DNA of 64,000 nt from Myxocyprinus asiaticus (Eukaryota > Chordata > Actinopteri > Cypriniformes > Catostomidae), in assembly GCF_019703515.2 (NCBI RefSeq), contig NC_059349.1, positions 20,370,744-20,434,743 of the forward strand, given 5' to 3'. A program made the translations under genes and the position numbers. Shown here piece by piece: positions 12,748 through 25,006 of this stretch; position 1 is the first letter of the stretch, and every line of letters starts with the position of its first letter. The notes beneath the pieces were generated by a model that saw only the letters and a program-made list of their open reading frames with translations, searched no databases and had not been told where the DNA came from.

Positions 12748-14728
12748 CTTTATATTTTCTGTATCAACTGAACCCAACTACAGTTAAATATTGGAGTAAG
12801 CAGCATTCAAAACAGCATATCGTTTCTCTTTAGAAATGTTAAAAGCCAAAACATACTGTTCTTGGAGTGCGCCTCTACATCACTGCTATGACAAAAACAG
12901 CAAACCTGACAACAGTTAAGTTTTTTAATGCCAAACAGCAAACTTTTTACATGAACACAAAACAAATAACTTATGGCACAACATATAAATTCAACCTTCA
13001 CTTCATTATAATGCAGTTTCATATAAGATCCATGCCTCTAGAAAACAACAGCAAGAACAGCAGAAATCCACACCAACCTTCTAGATAGAGTGACAAAAAT
13101 ATGTGGGTACCACATATCTGCCACCTGTTAATAATTCATTGTTAGCCTATGGCAGGTTATAACTGATCTATAGGTAACATAACTTCTAGTGCTAAATATT
13201 TCAGATCACATGAGGGAAGAAGAACACCAAAGCTCATCAATGTCAGCAGTCACCCTAAGAGCAGAAAGCGCTTTCAAGAAATTATGCTCTTCCTAAACTG
13301 CGTGAGACTGCTGTCAGCAGCTTAAGACCGATCCTAATAGATTATTGCATGCTGACATTCTCAATGAACGGGAGAAATTTCACTCTGAGCAAGAAATGAG
13401 ATATGAACTCATGAAGGGCAGCAATAGGGTGTTTATTTGTGAGTGTTAATATCCGGATTTGTTTCTCTCTGTTACTAACTGCATGTGTTTTGTTTGAATT
13501 CCAGACCATTAGAACGAGTAATCATTAACAATGTGAACAGCCACTTATGGGTTTTCATGTAAAGTTCTTCAGAGCCTTATGAAAGGCTGACTGAACATCT
13601 CTGCTGGAAGGAAGCTATCAACTTCACTTAGAGGAAATATATTTCTATAACTGCTGAAGTAAAAGCAAATCACCTACAACAACACAAACCCTTCAACACT
13701 TCAAGTAACACACTTATGATCAAAGAAAATGTTTAGCAAATTAATTCACCCAAGATATATTTAAGCAATATCACACAAGCAAGAGTGGTGTTGTACTGAA
13801 TATCAGCACAGCTGTGATCTGCGGTCTAATGCCAGAAGTTTTAACAACAGCACAATTGCAAGTGTGATTTTGCTTAACCAGTTCCAACCCTCATGACAGG
13901 TCATAATAAAAGTAAGAGATGACAAAACCTTAAGAAATCATACAAGTTGGCTCGTACAAAAATGTATGACTTTTACTCCCCTAGAGAATAACAGACTCAA
14001 TAAACAATGCTATTATGATTTTTCCTAAGTTAAACCCTAACCCTATGGAATGAGTAACCAAATATGTTCTCAGACATTTCCTTTCTTAAAAGATTTTGGA
14101 TAGGAGGCTAGTTGAAATTTTAAGGAAATACAGATATTAAAAAGACATTATTATAAAATGTCATTAAGGCAAAAATAATGAGAGTGACGGAACATCGGTT
14201 TTTATGAAAAATATTTATTCAAAAGTTATTCAGAACATACTGCTTTGTGACATCAACTTGTATTCATCATCCAATCCATAAAGAAAAGTTTTTAATTTAT
14301 AAGCATGAAATTAATCTAAAGTTTTCTTTTGAAATAAAATGATGGCATGTGTATAGGCCCTATTAAAGAACCTTACGATTTGCTTAGGGAAAGCAGCTGA
14401 AAAAACAAAGATGAAAGTGATTAAATCATAAAATAATGCAAAAACACATTCAACTGGAGCCTAAAATTTAGTTCTATTTAATTTTCTTTAGGCAGCTTTA
14501 CCTGCATTTACGAAACGCAATACAAATTCGATAAAAACAATGGAAATTATTAGGCAGCATTAATTGTGGAACACATGGGAACTAATTAGGTGTACACCAA
14601 ATAGAAAAATTGTTGTACAAGCACAGACTAAGTGTAGTAAATAAACGGTTGTAGCCATTTTATGATTGTAGAAATTACAGTGTGTGGGTTGTGTTGAACT
14701 TTCTAGAGGAAATGGTTTATTTATATTT

Positions 14729-14730
14729 AA

Positions 14731-14765
<35 letters not shown>

Positions 14766-14766
14766 C
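14729..14766. repeat. (ATT)n microsatellite
   Basis: About a dozen tandem ATT trinucleotides. Confidence 0.95.
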
Positions 14767-15392
14767 CTTATTATGTTTACATTTATAATTGTCTTAATGA
14801 TCTTAATTTATATTGGTAATTTTTCACCTGTTGTCGTAGTCGGATACTTACGTCATGGCAAATGGGTCCGGTTGAGGAAGTTGGAGACTGGAAATGTTTT
14901 GCTTTGGGGTGGTGGTTATATACAATGCTTTAAACTCTTTGTTATTTTAATTGCTTTTCCTTTTCATTTAAAGTGTAATTTGAATTTAGAAACATCTTTG
15001 GTTTAAGTGTTTTAATAAATGAATATCCACGGCCAAACCTGGAAGGCCGAAATGCAAACAATAGTTGAGTAAACCGCTATTCAAGGACGTCTTATAATTA
15101 GATAAAGTACAGCCAAAAACCAAATCTTTTTTTTTGTGACATCATCTAATGCAGGTTTCTACGAAAGGAGAACAAGCATTTTCATCTTCTTTGAGGTTAA
15201 AACATTGTGGAATGGAATAACTACATGAACAACTGAAAACCAGCTCTTACTGCCTGTCACAGACACACACAAGAACTTTCGGATTGCAAGACATGAGGTG
15301 AAGCAGGAAATGTGACACCAGTTCTGCTTGGTGCAGGTTTTCATAATAATATTTTTTTTTATTTTTTTTTTATATATACATATATGTATACA

Positions 15393-15393
<1 letters not shown>

Positions 15394-15444
<51 letters not shown>
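15394..15444. repeat. (TA)n microsatellite
   Basis: About 25 TA dinucleotides preceded by a poly-T/TATA tract; overlapping open frames are artefacts. Confidence 0.95.
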
Positions 15445-15454
<10 letters not shown>

Positions 15455-16360
15455 TAATCTTATTTATTTGTATTACTTATTACTTGTGTCAGGAATTTTA
15501 TACATTTACATAATGGGCTCGGCAGTGGGATTGACTATGTAATTGGATATCGCAATATCTTTTGAATAAAAATATTGTGAAAATATGTCTTGCATAACGC
15601 CCAGCCCTATCACAAACACTGACAAGTGGAGTGATACAAACATTGAAATGTCAAATCATGGCAAATAAAATCTGAGAACATTTCACTGTTGTATAATTTT
15701 GTTTATATTAAGAAAGGAATCAAATTCAGAGGTCATGAAAAAAAAAAGAATGCTCCAAGTTGCTCAAAGCTGAACATGAATTTGGGAGAATGCGTCTCCA
15801 AGATCAATAATTGAACTCTTCATTAAAAGCCAATTAATTTCAGCCCAGAGAAAAGCATAGCTGCAATGAGGAGGCTTATAATGCATCAGGCAGATAAGGC
15901 AGAGAGAGTCTGCTTCAAGGGACATTATAACATTAAACAGAACGCTATGATATAATTAAGAGGGCGCAGCATCCACTCCACATTTTGAATACCGGTTTGT
16001 TATGAAACGCATTTCAGTCTGCCATATTTAATTGTATGATTTATGAATAATTATTCCTGTAGCTCTACAGATCGAATGGAATATGAAGCCAGTCTTTACA
16101 TTATGTAGTGCAAGAGCAAAAGCCAATTGATTTCTGGCCTCTTTTTCCATCCCCAGTGCTGTATGCTGTTGAAAGCCTGTTCTCACAATGTAAACAATAA
16201 TTCTCACAGGTCTGATGAATGCAGGTCTGAGTCTTACAAGCTGATGGGACAGGATGTGTTAAACACCTAAAATAATATCTTGTTATCACTGTTGGCAAAG
16301 CAGCTAATTAACAAATAAAAAGTGCTGAACAAAATTTCAGTTGCTTCACAAGACATTTGG

Positions 16361-17912
16361 AGGGGTCATGGCATGAGAAATCAAATTTTCCTCGATCTTT
16401 TGACATATAAGAGGTCATTGTATTATAAAAACATATTGTAAGTTTCAGAACTGTAAACTTCCTCCTTAAAAGAGCATTAATTTAAACCAAGCAGCAAATA
16501 AGGCTCGTTTGGAATTTGTGGAACTTGTGACGTTACAAGGACCAAATATACCTGCATATTCAATGCCTATTTTTCCGTCATTGCACCCATGGCCCTGCCC
16601 ACTGGTTTTCAGTCAGTCACACAAGTGAAGAGGAGAGAGATGTGCCTGTCATGGGAGATTCATCCAAAGTGGAATTACACAGGACACCTTCATGTGCCTG
16701 TCTGGATTTAAATGTTTTTCTACATACACATGTACAGACAGACATCTTTGGCCACTAGATACATATCTCGGGACGCTTTTAAAAGATGCAGTGTCAATTT
16801 ACAACTTTAAAATGGAGAACCCTATTGTGTTTCATTCAGCTGCACTGTCTTGCTGTTGTGCTGTTTGGAAGGCGTCCTGGACCGTTTTTGCACCCATCTG
16901 TGCTATTTTTTAATTGTAAACATCTTTGATAGTTTTGATGCGTTTCCGGCTATGTGAGCTTCATTTTTAAAGCGACAAAAAATGCGTCACATTCAGCTGC
17001 TGCCACTGACTGGGAGAAACGCATGCAGTCCTGTGTGTAAACAAACACGGAAGATGTGATATGTGAAGACCAGCGTCTCTGGTTTGGCTTGATGAAGCTG
17101 GTTGAAGTACCCCAACATCACCATGAATTGTATTACATTTGTGTATTAAATAGATTTCAGTGTGGATTGCTTGAATATGATTCAAGCTTTGTAAAGGAAC
17201 TGTTATTGAAAGAAGGGGCAGTTAAAATTCTACTAATGGACAAAAAACTGTAAGTAACTAGTTTCATTCATGAATATTTCAAATGTCATGACTGTTTGAT
17301 AGTTTATGCTGTGGTTGAGTGAACAGTTTAATACATTCAGAAGAAATGTGTTGGGTGTATGTTATGTGTTAACCCTGAAATGTAGTTTTAATGTTATGTG
17401 GATTTGGTTTGTTTTCTTTAGATTGTGTTTCAAATATGCCTGTATTGGAAGGGCTGCATGGCGTTAGCCAATCTAGAAGTGTATAGCTGCAGGCATAGCT
17501 CCAAAAAGGGCAGGGAGCTCCAAATCGCCATTAAAGATATAGGGAGCCCCTAATCTTACCCTTTCCCTAACCTTAACCCTTTTGGAGTTGGCGCAAACCC
17601 CTTTTGGAGTAACCACACTCACTTTTGGAGTAACCCCACACTCTTTTGGAGATTCCGCCTCTATTTGGAGATCTCTGGCCTGCAGCTAAACCTACTTGTG
17701 CCAATCACAAAAGTGGGCGTTCACTGAAGTCTTAAAGAGCCAGACAGATTAAAACCGAGTGTTTCAGACAGAGGGCCGGAGACAGGGTGGAAAATTATTA
17801 TATATTTAATAAATTATGACTGTTTGGTGCAAAAAAATTATTTACTAACATTATAAGTGGACCTCAGGGAAGATAATATAATTAGAAAAAAAAAATTATG
17901 TCATGACCCCTT
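16361..17912 (+). mobile_element. DNA transposon with AGGGGTCATGRCAT ends
   Basis: The left end AGGGGTCATGGCATGAG (16361) is mirrored by TTATGTCATGACCCCTTT at the right (to 17912), giving a roughly 1.55-kb element. A shorter inverted relative occupies 29050-29553 and shares interior sequence such as the CAGACAGAGGGCCGGAGACAG block (17768-17790). TTAA abuts the right end. The interior has no complete transposase, though an open frame 17056-17253 ends directly at a GTAAGT splice-donor-like site. An unrelated insert appears to sit at about 17450-17700. The superfamily is uncertain; TTAA would fit piggyBac or Kolobok. Confidence 0.6.
17500..17690. repeat. Degenerate TTTTGGAG tandem cassette
   Basis: The word TTTTGGAG or its near form recurs about five times between 17578 and 17672, with spacers such as TAACCCCACAC, and an inverted form (GAGCTCCAAA) precedes it. 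The block interrupts the AGGGGTCATG transposon, so it may be a separate small insertion. Confidence 0.5.
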
Positions 17913-20640
17913 TAAGCAATATCATACGAGCAAATGTGCTATTGTACTAAATATCAGCATGATTTTTCTCTTTCAGTTCAGTTCAGTTCAACTACTGTCA
18001 TGGTGGAGCAACAACTTAAAGATAATCTTGATGAGCAAGTCAGGGCAATATGTTTATAGCAACTTAACTATATGGCTGGGTAAAAATATAGATTTTCTGA
18101 TGCATTGCAATGTTGATTCTTAAATCCTAAGATTTATCTTTTACTCTATGTGGTAAACCTTCTACAATGTAAATAAATCACTCGCATATGTGACCAGATT
18201 TCGTGCTATACAACTAAAAATATCTGTGATTAGCCACTGGCTGGTAAATGTTCAGATTTTGCTCACCAGTGATTGAGAAGTCTAATAGAAATCTATAATA
18301 TAGTCTTAAATTAATCCATACTATAGTAGTAAATAGTCTATAGTGAGTAGTCTGTATGGCGAATGGTCTGTTTAGGACCAATATCATTCCACTGCATGTT
18401 GAGAATAAAAAGTTTAGTTTGACTTATTCCGTGTATTTCTGTATCCTTTATGTTCTTTACAAGTCAGTTGTTGATCAAAAACAACAAAAGATAAACATTT
18501 AATTCTAACCAAACATAGCACGGGTAAGGTAAAGTAGCTCTCGACAATAAGTGCTCAACCAAAATACTTCTGTAACACTCACTGGACTGCCAGTATTCTT
18601 AAAAATACAGTACCATTTTAGAATGTGTTCTACAAATCACTGTAAAACTTGTAAATATTAATATGTAATCTGATATTTGCAATATCAAGACATCAAATTT
18701 ATTGATGGAATACATGGATTTGTACATTTTAAAAAGCTAAAATGTAAAACCATGGTACATTTTTGTAAGGTAAAGTTATAGTTAGGTTAAGGGGTAGGGG
18801 TTGGTGTAGGGTGTCTGTGGGACTCTAAATAAACACAATAAACACACTGCAGTGATACTGTATGTTAGTATTTAATTAGGAGTGCAAATAGCATCCAACA
18901 CTATTTGCACTTAGTGCAAAGAAGATGCTTTTTGTTGCTATTTACACTTAGTGTAAACAGCATCTATCGCGAATATACTGTAAGTTACCTTTATACATGC
19001 AACACATGGATCAATGTACATTTTCAAACAATGTACCAATCATACATCTGGGGGGCAGGAAAAGCATTATTTGCTTATGGTATAAGTGTCTTACATAAGT
19101 GAATTTAGTGTTTATATTACTAACGGTATGAGAGTTTTGCACCTCCGTTTCTACTTTAAACAATGGTTCAGTTCTGCTGAGCTTTGTCTAATTGTTTTTA
19201 ATTTTATATTAAAAATCTTACAATGAGCTTATAGATCATAGAGCTGGAAACATGAGATATGCCAGAAAGTATTGCTGTGATATAAAGTTTCTCTATGCCT
19301 TTAAGCACTAGAACAGAGTGCTGGAGGAGTCGTTCATTTCATCATCTGCGGGCACAAAATCTGTTGAGCATATTGCAGGTATGAAGTTCAAACCTAATGA
19401 TGCAAGGCTGGCACAAGACCTTCAGTCACTGCCTGAAATCTGAGATGAAACAGAGGACTCGCCTTTGTTTGGTGGTCATGGAGAATCAGCTATGAAATCA
19501 GCTTTTAATCTAAAACACTGGCACAGCAGATTTTCAAAAGAACAGATATTCCTCAGTGAACAATGCACATACTGTATGTTGTAATGAACTGTATACACAA
19601 TGCATAATACAACTTTAAAGATTGTTTGAATGAAATGTTATGTATTCATTTCTTACATTTTCAGATTTCAAAAAGTTCTGTATCACTTCTGATAAAAGGT
19701 TGTTGCTGTTATACAGATGTTTAGATTTATAAAACATATTGTTCCAGTTCTGAGTGCTGATTGGTCAAAACAGCAATTCAGCCATGAAACAAGAAATAAA
19801 CAATATGGCAACAAATAATATTGAACAAATATAATATAGTAACAAATATGACACACAACACCAGTTCTTTGCCTAAAACATTGTGCAGGATCCACTTTGG
19901 ATGGATGGATGGATGGATCCAGAGGTCACAGGTCTGTGGGAAGGGCAGGGTAGATGGTCAGAAGTTATGACATATTTATATATGTAAGTTGTGAATCATA
20001 ATATGTAACACAAAATACTCAACAATATCAACATTTGCAACTGCGACATAAATTACTGCAAGTCTTGTAGCTGGATTTGTAAAAGGTCATCCATTTTCAT
20101 GATGTCATGAGTTTCAGATGAAATGTGGATTTCAGCATTGCCTGAACATTTTGTGCGCATGAAAACCCCACTTTTAAGTAAATGAACCCCAAACCCTCAC
20201 TGCTGAAATAAGGTGAGAGCAGTGGAATGTGTCTGATATGACAGTATTGCATTCAGTAGTCAGCCTCCCTTCTCAGGCATTCAGACCCTATGGAGAGAGA
20301 CTCTCAGATACCTGTCACCATTCGGCTCTCAACATCCCAGCAGGGGAGTCCCTAATTAGACTGCAGAATGAGGAATTTGTGGGGGCGACTACAAAGGCTG
20401 AGAAGTATTTCAATTTCGGCTACAAGAGAAAGGGGCTGTTCAGTGCTGCTATCTAAAAGCATATGAGGACAAGAGCTTCATACTGATGGCTTTGGCTAAA
20501 TAAAATCACAATGAGATTTGTTATGTAACCACAAATGACCAAACTTGCCCTTCAAGTCATATCGTCTTGTTATTCGTCCTTTTTATGATTAAATATATTA
20601 TCATTAAAAAAGAAATAAAATAAATACAAATTCTGTACTG
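17913..20640. other. No gene seen; minor repeats
   Basis: AT-rich sequence without a recognised gene. Visible pieces include a GGTTAAGGGGTAGGGGTTGG tract at 18785-18806 (a common fish repeat, not a telomere) and a short (GGAT)n tract at 19895-19918. Open frames 18905-19102 and 20229-20456 carry no motif I know. Confidence 0.5.
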
Positions 20641-21058
20641 TACAATATTATTGCTGTTTGCACATAACCTGTAATACTTGCATCCTATGCACCCTCGGTC
20701 TTTGCATTTAACTGTTTACATCTGTTTCATGTCACTTGCACTACCATGGAAATATGCCATTTTATACCTTATCCACAAACTTCCCTTTTTGCACTATTTA
20801 TACATGATGCTATTTGTACCCTAATGGTCACCAGCCATTTACACATCTCTGTACAATGCACCATATCTATTTATATTCCTTGTCATTTGCACTGGGCTGG
20901 TCTCTACTTCTGTACCACATACATTTTGCACTATTATTTAATATATATTATATTATACATATATATTGCTACTTGCACTTCTGGTTATATGCTAACTGTA
21001 TTTAATTGGCTCTGTACTGTACTCTGCACAATTACAATAAAGTTGAATCTAATCTAAT
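20640..21058 (+). mobile_element. Probable LINE 3' end
   Basis: The stretch is rich in TTTGCACTATT-like words and ends in ACAATAAAGTTGAATCTAATCTAATA. That is a polyadenylation-like AATAAA followed by a short tandem tail, the arrangement seen at the 3' ends of the LINE copies at 47 and 61.9 kb (AATAAAGTGATTTGATTTGA). No reverse transcriptase frame is attached, so this would be a strongly 5'-truncated copy. The family is not known. Confidence 0.5.
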
Positions 21059-21113
21059 ATTACTAATATGAAGTGATCTGTTTTTGTTTTTTTTTTTGCT
21101 GTTATAACAAAAT

Positions 21114-21430
21114 CGTCCTGGTTACATGCGTAACCTCTGTTCCCTGATGGAGGGAACGAGACATTGTGTCAATGTAGTGACACTAGGGGTCACTCTTGGG
21201 AGCCCGAGGCACCTCTGGTCTTTGATAAAAGGCCAATGAAAATTGGCGAGTGGTATTTGCATACCACTCCCCTGGACATACGGGTATAAAAGGAGCTGGT
21301 ATGCAACCACTCATTCAGATTTTGTGCTGAGGAGCCGAGACAAGGTCCTGGCCATTTCAGCGGGTAGTTCAGCGTTGTGGCAGGAGGGACACAACGTCTC
21401 GTTCCCTCCATCAGGGAAGTAACCAGGACG
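21114..21430. repeat. DIRS copy 2 left terminal repeat and internal complementary region
   Basis: Positions 21141-21170 are mirrored at 21389-21416 (GTCTCGTTCCCTCCATCAGG pairs with CCTGATGGAGGGAACGAGAC), and the extreme end CGTCCTGGTTAC at 21114 is mirrored by GTAACCAGGACG at 21419. The complementary region lacks about 13 bp present in copy 3. Such arms are believed to close the circular intermediate in DIRS replication. Confidence 0.85.
21255..21292 (+). promoter_or_regulatory. Octamer plus TATA box in DIRS copy 2 left repeat
   Basis: ATTTGCAT (21255-21262), a POU-factor octamer, is followed 22 bp later by TATAAAAG (21285-21292). A CCAAT/ATTGG pair lies upstream near 21230-21246. The same arrangement occurs in all four terminal repeats of copies 2 and 3. 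This one points inward, opposite to the coding strand, so it could give antisense transcripts. Confidence 0.6.
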
Positions 21431-22235
21431 TTCCCTACCTGTCACTCACTCAACGTTGTGTCAATGTAGTGACACTAGGGGTCCCTATACGAAACGCCGC
21501 AACTGGCTGAACTGTGTTAAATGAACTGGCGGTGTGTGATGGGCAGACCACTGTGTGCCTCGTAGCCAGTGCACCAGGCTGACACGTAACCTCCCCCAAC
21601 ACTGTAATGAGTGTCGAATGGCCCTTTGGGGACAAGTCGACTACCCAAAAGATAGAGACGGGATATCCCAGTCGTGGCCTCTTATCCCCTTTTTTTAATT
21701 CTCCCCAAAAAAAGGAATTAACCAACTGGGGCCACCAGGTCTAGTCGGGGGGGTGGGGTCACTCTCAAGGGGAAGAAACTGTGGAGACCACACCCCACCC
21801 AAAGAGAGGGGTATTTTGAGTGGAAATACGTCACATGGTCTTGCCGAGCTTTGTCGGAAGTATGCCATGTGGAGAAGTCCCATGGTAGGTCCTACCCTGC
21901 GGCTTAGAAGTTTCTACAAGCATGGTGACTAAGGCAGAGGGGCCTCTGCCCAAGGAAGACGCAGTTTACCAACAGGGAAACGAATTAGCAGAAGATATAC
22001 TTCGCATGGGGGTACCTACGGGGAACAACCACAAGCGGAGCACCTACCCCAGTACAGGGCTTAGTTAGCACATGTACTGAGCCAGCAGCGAGTTTCTCCG
22101 CAAACTCGTCTGCCACAGGGCTCGGAGGAAATCAACCAGGGAACACAGTTTGTGAACACTACTGGGAGTCAACAGCGCACATGGGAGGTGAAAGGCGCTA
22201 TGCGCAAGCAATACACCAGGCCAGTTGTCCCGGAC

Positions 22236-23480
22236 TTACCTGCGTGCCACTACATAGGACGAAACCGGTTCCACCCGGAGATTGTAGAACCTCGCAAAGG
22301 TGTTGGGGGTTGCCCAGCCCACTGCTCTGCAAATGTCTGTTAGAGAGGCGCCACTGGTCAAGGCCCAGGAGGCCGCTACACCCCTGGTAGAATGGGCTCG
22401 TAGCCCAACCAGGGGTGGCACATCCTGGGCGTGATATGCCATAGTTATGGCATCAATGAGCCAGTGGGCGATCCTCTGCTTGGAGACAGCGCTTCCTTTC
22501 CGTTGTCCACCAAAGCAGACAATGAGCTGCTCAGAGACTCTAAAGCTCTGTGTGCGATTCAAATAGATGCGTAAAGTGTGCACCGGACACAGCAACGTCA
22601 GGGCTGGGTCTGCCTCCTCCTGGGGCAGTGCTTGCAGATTCACCACCTGGTTCCTAAAAGAGGTCGTGGGAACCTTGGCACATAGCCCGGTCGAGGGTCT
22701 CAGGATCACATGAGAGTAGCCTAGACTGAACTCCAGGCACGTTTCGCTGACAGAGAACGCTTGCAGGTCTCCTACCCTCTTGATGGAAGTGAGTGCAGTC
22801 AGGAGGGCAGTCTTCAAAGAGAGTGCCTTAAGCTCAGCTGACTGCAAGAGCTCAAAGGGGGCTCTCCGTAGACCCTGAAGAACTACAGAGAGGTCCCATG
22901 AGGGAACGAGGCACGGTCTGAAGGGATTCAACCTCTTGGCGCCTCTCAGGAACCTGATGATCAGGTCGTGCTTCCCTAAGGACTTACCGTCCACTGTGTT
23001 GTGGTGTGCCGCTATAGCTGCTACATACACCTTCAAGGTGGAGGGGAACAGCCACCCTTCCGACCTCTCCTGCAGGAAGGAAAGCACCGATCCGACTGCG
23101 CATCTCTGGGGATCTTCACGCCGGGAAGAACACCACTTAGCGAACAGACGCCACTTAAAGGCATACAGGTGCCTCGAAGAGGGGGCCCTAGCCTGAGTGA
23201 TCGTGTCTACCACTGTGGGTGGTAGGCTGCTTAAGTCTTCCTCATCCCGTCCAGGGGCCAGACATGGAGATTCCAGAGGTCTGGTCGTGGGTGCCAGATG
23301 GAGCCTCGTCCCTGAGAAAGAAGGTCCTTCCTCAGGGGAATTCGCCGGGTGGGGGGCGGGGTCTGTCGCGAGGAGCGTGAGGTCCGAGAACCATGTCTGG
23401 GTGGGCCAGTATGGTGCTACCAGAATGACCTGCTCCTTGTCCTCCCTGACCTTGCACAGGGTCTGTGCAAGTAGGCTCAC
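22236..23480 (-). CDS. DIRS tyrosine recombinase (copy 2), open reading frame
   Basis: The longest frame in the window, 414 codons. It encodes a DIRS-type tyrosine recombinase that would integrate a circular DNA copy into the genome by strand exchange. Visible parts: an N-terminal piece related to the end of the RT/RNase H polyprotein (QVILVAPYWPTQTWF), a SAM-like core-binding region (SRHLYAFKWRLFAKWC to IRFLRGAKRLNP), then the catalytic domain with Arg in SIKRVGDLQAF, the His-x-x-Arg box in GLRAHSTRGVAASWA and the likely Tyr nucleophile in FARFYNLRV near the end. All key residues are present and no internal stop exists. The Met used here may not be the natural start, because in this family the frame continues from upstream. 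The upstream RT is broken, so the element could at best supply recombinase in trans. Confidence 0.88.
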   Translation of the reverse strand: MSLLAQTLCKVREDKEQVILVAPYWPTQTWFSDLTLLATDPAPHPANSPEEGPSFSGTRLHLAPTTRPLESPCLAPGRDEEDLSSLPPTVVDTITQARAPSSRHLYAFKWRLFAKWCSSRREDPQRCAVGSVLSFLQERSEGWLFPSTLKVYVAAIAAHHNTVDGKSLGKHDLIIRFLRGAKRLNPFRPCLVPSWDLSVVLQGLRRAPFELLQSAELKALSLKTALLTALTSIKRVGDLQAFSVSETCLEFSLGYSHVILRPSTGLCAKVPTTSFRNQVVNLQALPQEEADPALTLLCPVHTLRIYLNRTQSFRVSEQLIVCFGGQRKGSAVSKQRIAHWLIDAITMAYHAQDVPPLVGLRAHSTRGVAASWALTSGASLTDICRAVGWATPNTFARFYNLRVEPVSSYVVARR

Positions 23481-23723
23481 TGGGGGAAACGCATATTTGA
23501 GAAGTCCAGGGGGCCAGCTGTGTGCCAGCGCATCTATACCAAGAGGTGCCTCGGTCAGGGCGTACCAGAGCGGGCAGTGGGAGGATTCTTGAGAGGCGAA
23601 CAGGTCTACCTGTGCCTGCCCGAATCAACTCCAAATCAGCTGGAGTCTCCACTCTCCCCTGAGGGTAACCTGCCGTGACAGCGCGTCCACTGCAGTGTTG
23701 AGGTCGCACGGGATGTGAGTGGC

Positions 23724-24440
23724 TCACAGCGACTTGAGTTGTAACATGCAACAGGAGTGCAGACCGCCTCGAGGGTTGACATATGCTACCGTTGCCGTGT
23801 TGTCTGTCTGAACTAACACGTGCTTGCCCTGGATCAACGGCCGAAACCTCTGCAGGGTGAGCAGAATTGCCAGCAACTCAAGGCAGTTGATGTGCCAACG
23901 CAGCCTCGGGCCCGTCCATAAGCTGGTGGCTGCGTGCCCATTGCATACAGTGCCCCAGCCCATTTTGGAGGCATCTGTCATAACCACAACACGCCTGGAG
24001 ACCTGCTCTAGGGGAACTCCTGCCCGTAGAAACGTGAGGTCGGTCCAAGGGCTGAAGAGGCGGTGGCAGATCGGCGTGATGGCCACGTGATGTGTTCCGT
24101 GGCGCCATGCCCATCTCGGGACTCGAGTCTGAAGCCAGTGCTGAAGCGGTCTCATATGCATCAACCTGAGCGGAGGGGCCACCGTTGAGGATGCCATATG
24201 CCCCAGGAGCCTCTGAAAGAGTTTCAGTGGAACCGCTGTTTTCTGTCTGAACGCCTTCAAACAGGTCAGCACCGACTCTGCACGCTCATTTGTGAGACGC
24301 GCTGTCAACGAGACGGAGTCCAACTCCAAACCGAGAAAAGAGATGCTCTGAACCGGGAGGAGCTTGCTCTTTTCCCAGTTGACCCAAAGCCCTAGTCGGC
24401 TGAGGTGCGAGAGCACCAGGTCCCTGTGTGCACACAACAC
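23724..24440 (-). pseudogene. DIRS RT thumb and RNase H domain (copy 2)
   Basis: A 238-codon frame that follows the RT palm. It starts after motif C, with GLWVNWEKSKLLPVQSISFLG (the region after the primer grip), and runs through FQRLLGHMASS into RNase H. The RNase H acidic positions are recognisable in VVMTDASKMGWG, NCLELLAILLTL and VLVQTDNTATVAYVN. It is cut off from the palm by a stop (Trp to TAG) at about 24466 and from the recombinase by a frameshift near 23730. Confidence 0.85.
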
Positions 24441-24930
24441 ATCCCGAGAGTGAGCTAGGATTAGCTAATCATCGAGATAGTTGAGGATGCGAATGCCCAC
24501 TTCCCTTAACGGGGCAAGGGCTGCCTCTGCGACCTTCGTGAAGACGCAAGAGGACAAGGACAGGCCGAAAGGGAAGACCTAGTACTGATATGCCCGACCC
24601 TCAAATACAAACTGCAGGAGGGGTCTGTGTCGAGGTAGAATTGAGACGTGGAAGTACGCATCCTTCAGGTCTACCGCGAACCAATCTTGATTCCCGGACG
24701 CTCGCCAGAATGCGTTTTTGCGTCAGCATCTTGTACAGGAGTCTGTGTAAAGCCCGGTTCCGTACTCGCAGGTCCAAGATTGGCCGCAACCCACCGCCTT
24801 TTTTCGGTACAATGAAGTAGGGGATGTAAAACCCCTTCTTCATCTCAGTTGGAAGGACAGGCTCTATCGCATCCTTCCGTAGGAGGGTAGTGATCTCTGC
24901 GCACAAGGGAGCAGTGTTCTCGCCCTTCAC
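24440..24930 (-). pseudogene. DIRS reverse transcriptase palm, frameshifted (copy 2)
   Basis: The open piece 24601-24930 has the fingers motif PYFIVPKKGGGLRPILDLR. A single frameshift at about 24690 moves the continuation into another frame, where motif A reads WFAVDLKDAYF (24652-24690) and motif C reads NYLDD (24466-24485). Unlike copy 1, both catalytic motifs keep their Asp residues. The codon after YLDD, normally Trp, is TAG. Confidence 0.85.
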
Positions 24931-25006
24931 CGAGGTGAAGTGGATGCCGCTGAACCTGGGGGGATGCCTGGCGAACTGAATCGCGTTGCTGAGTCCGGAT
25001 CAGCCA

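Larger units (their letters stand above)
11657..16360. other. Gene-poor stretch with MITEs and microsatellites
   Basis: Apart from the hAT-like MITE at 12232-12747 and the microsatellites listed separately, no gene was recognised. A short end of a GCTGGGCGATAT-type fish repeat appears at about 15545-15612 in inverted form (GCCCAGCCCTATCAC). Open frames such as 11591-11905 and 12867-13088 have no family signature. Confidence 0.5.

Noticed and set aside
22936..23592. Plus-strand frames across the DIRS recombinase
   Set aside because: Shadows of the minus-strand recombinase; they have no motif of their own.
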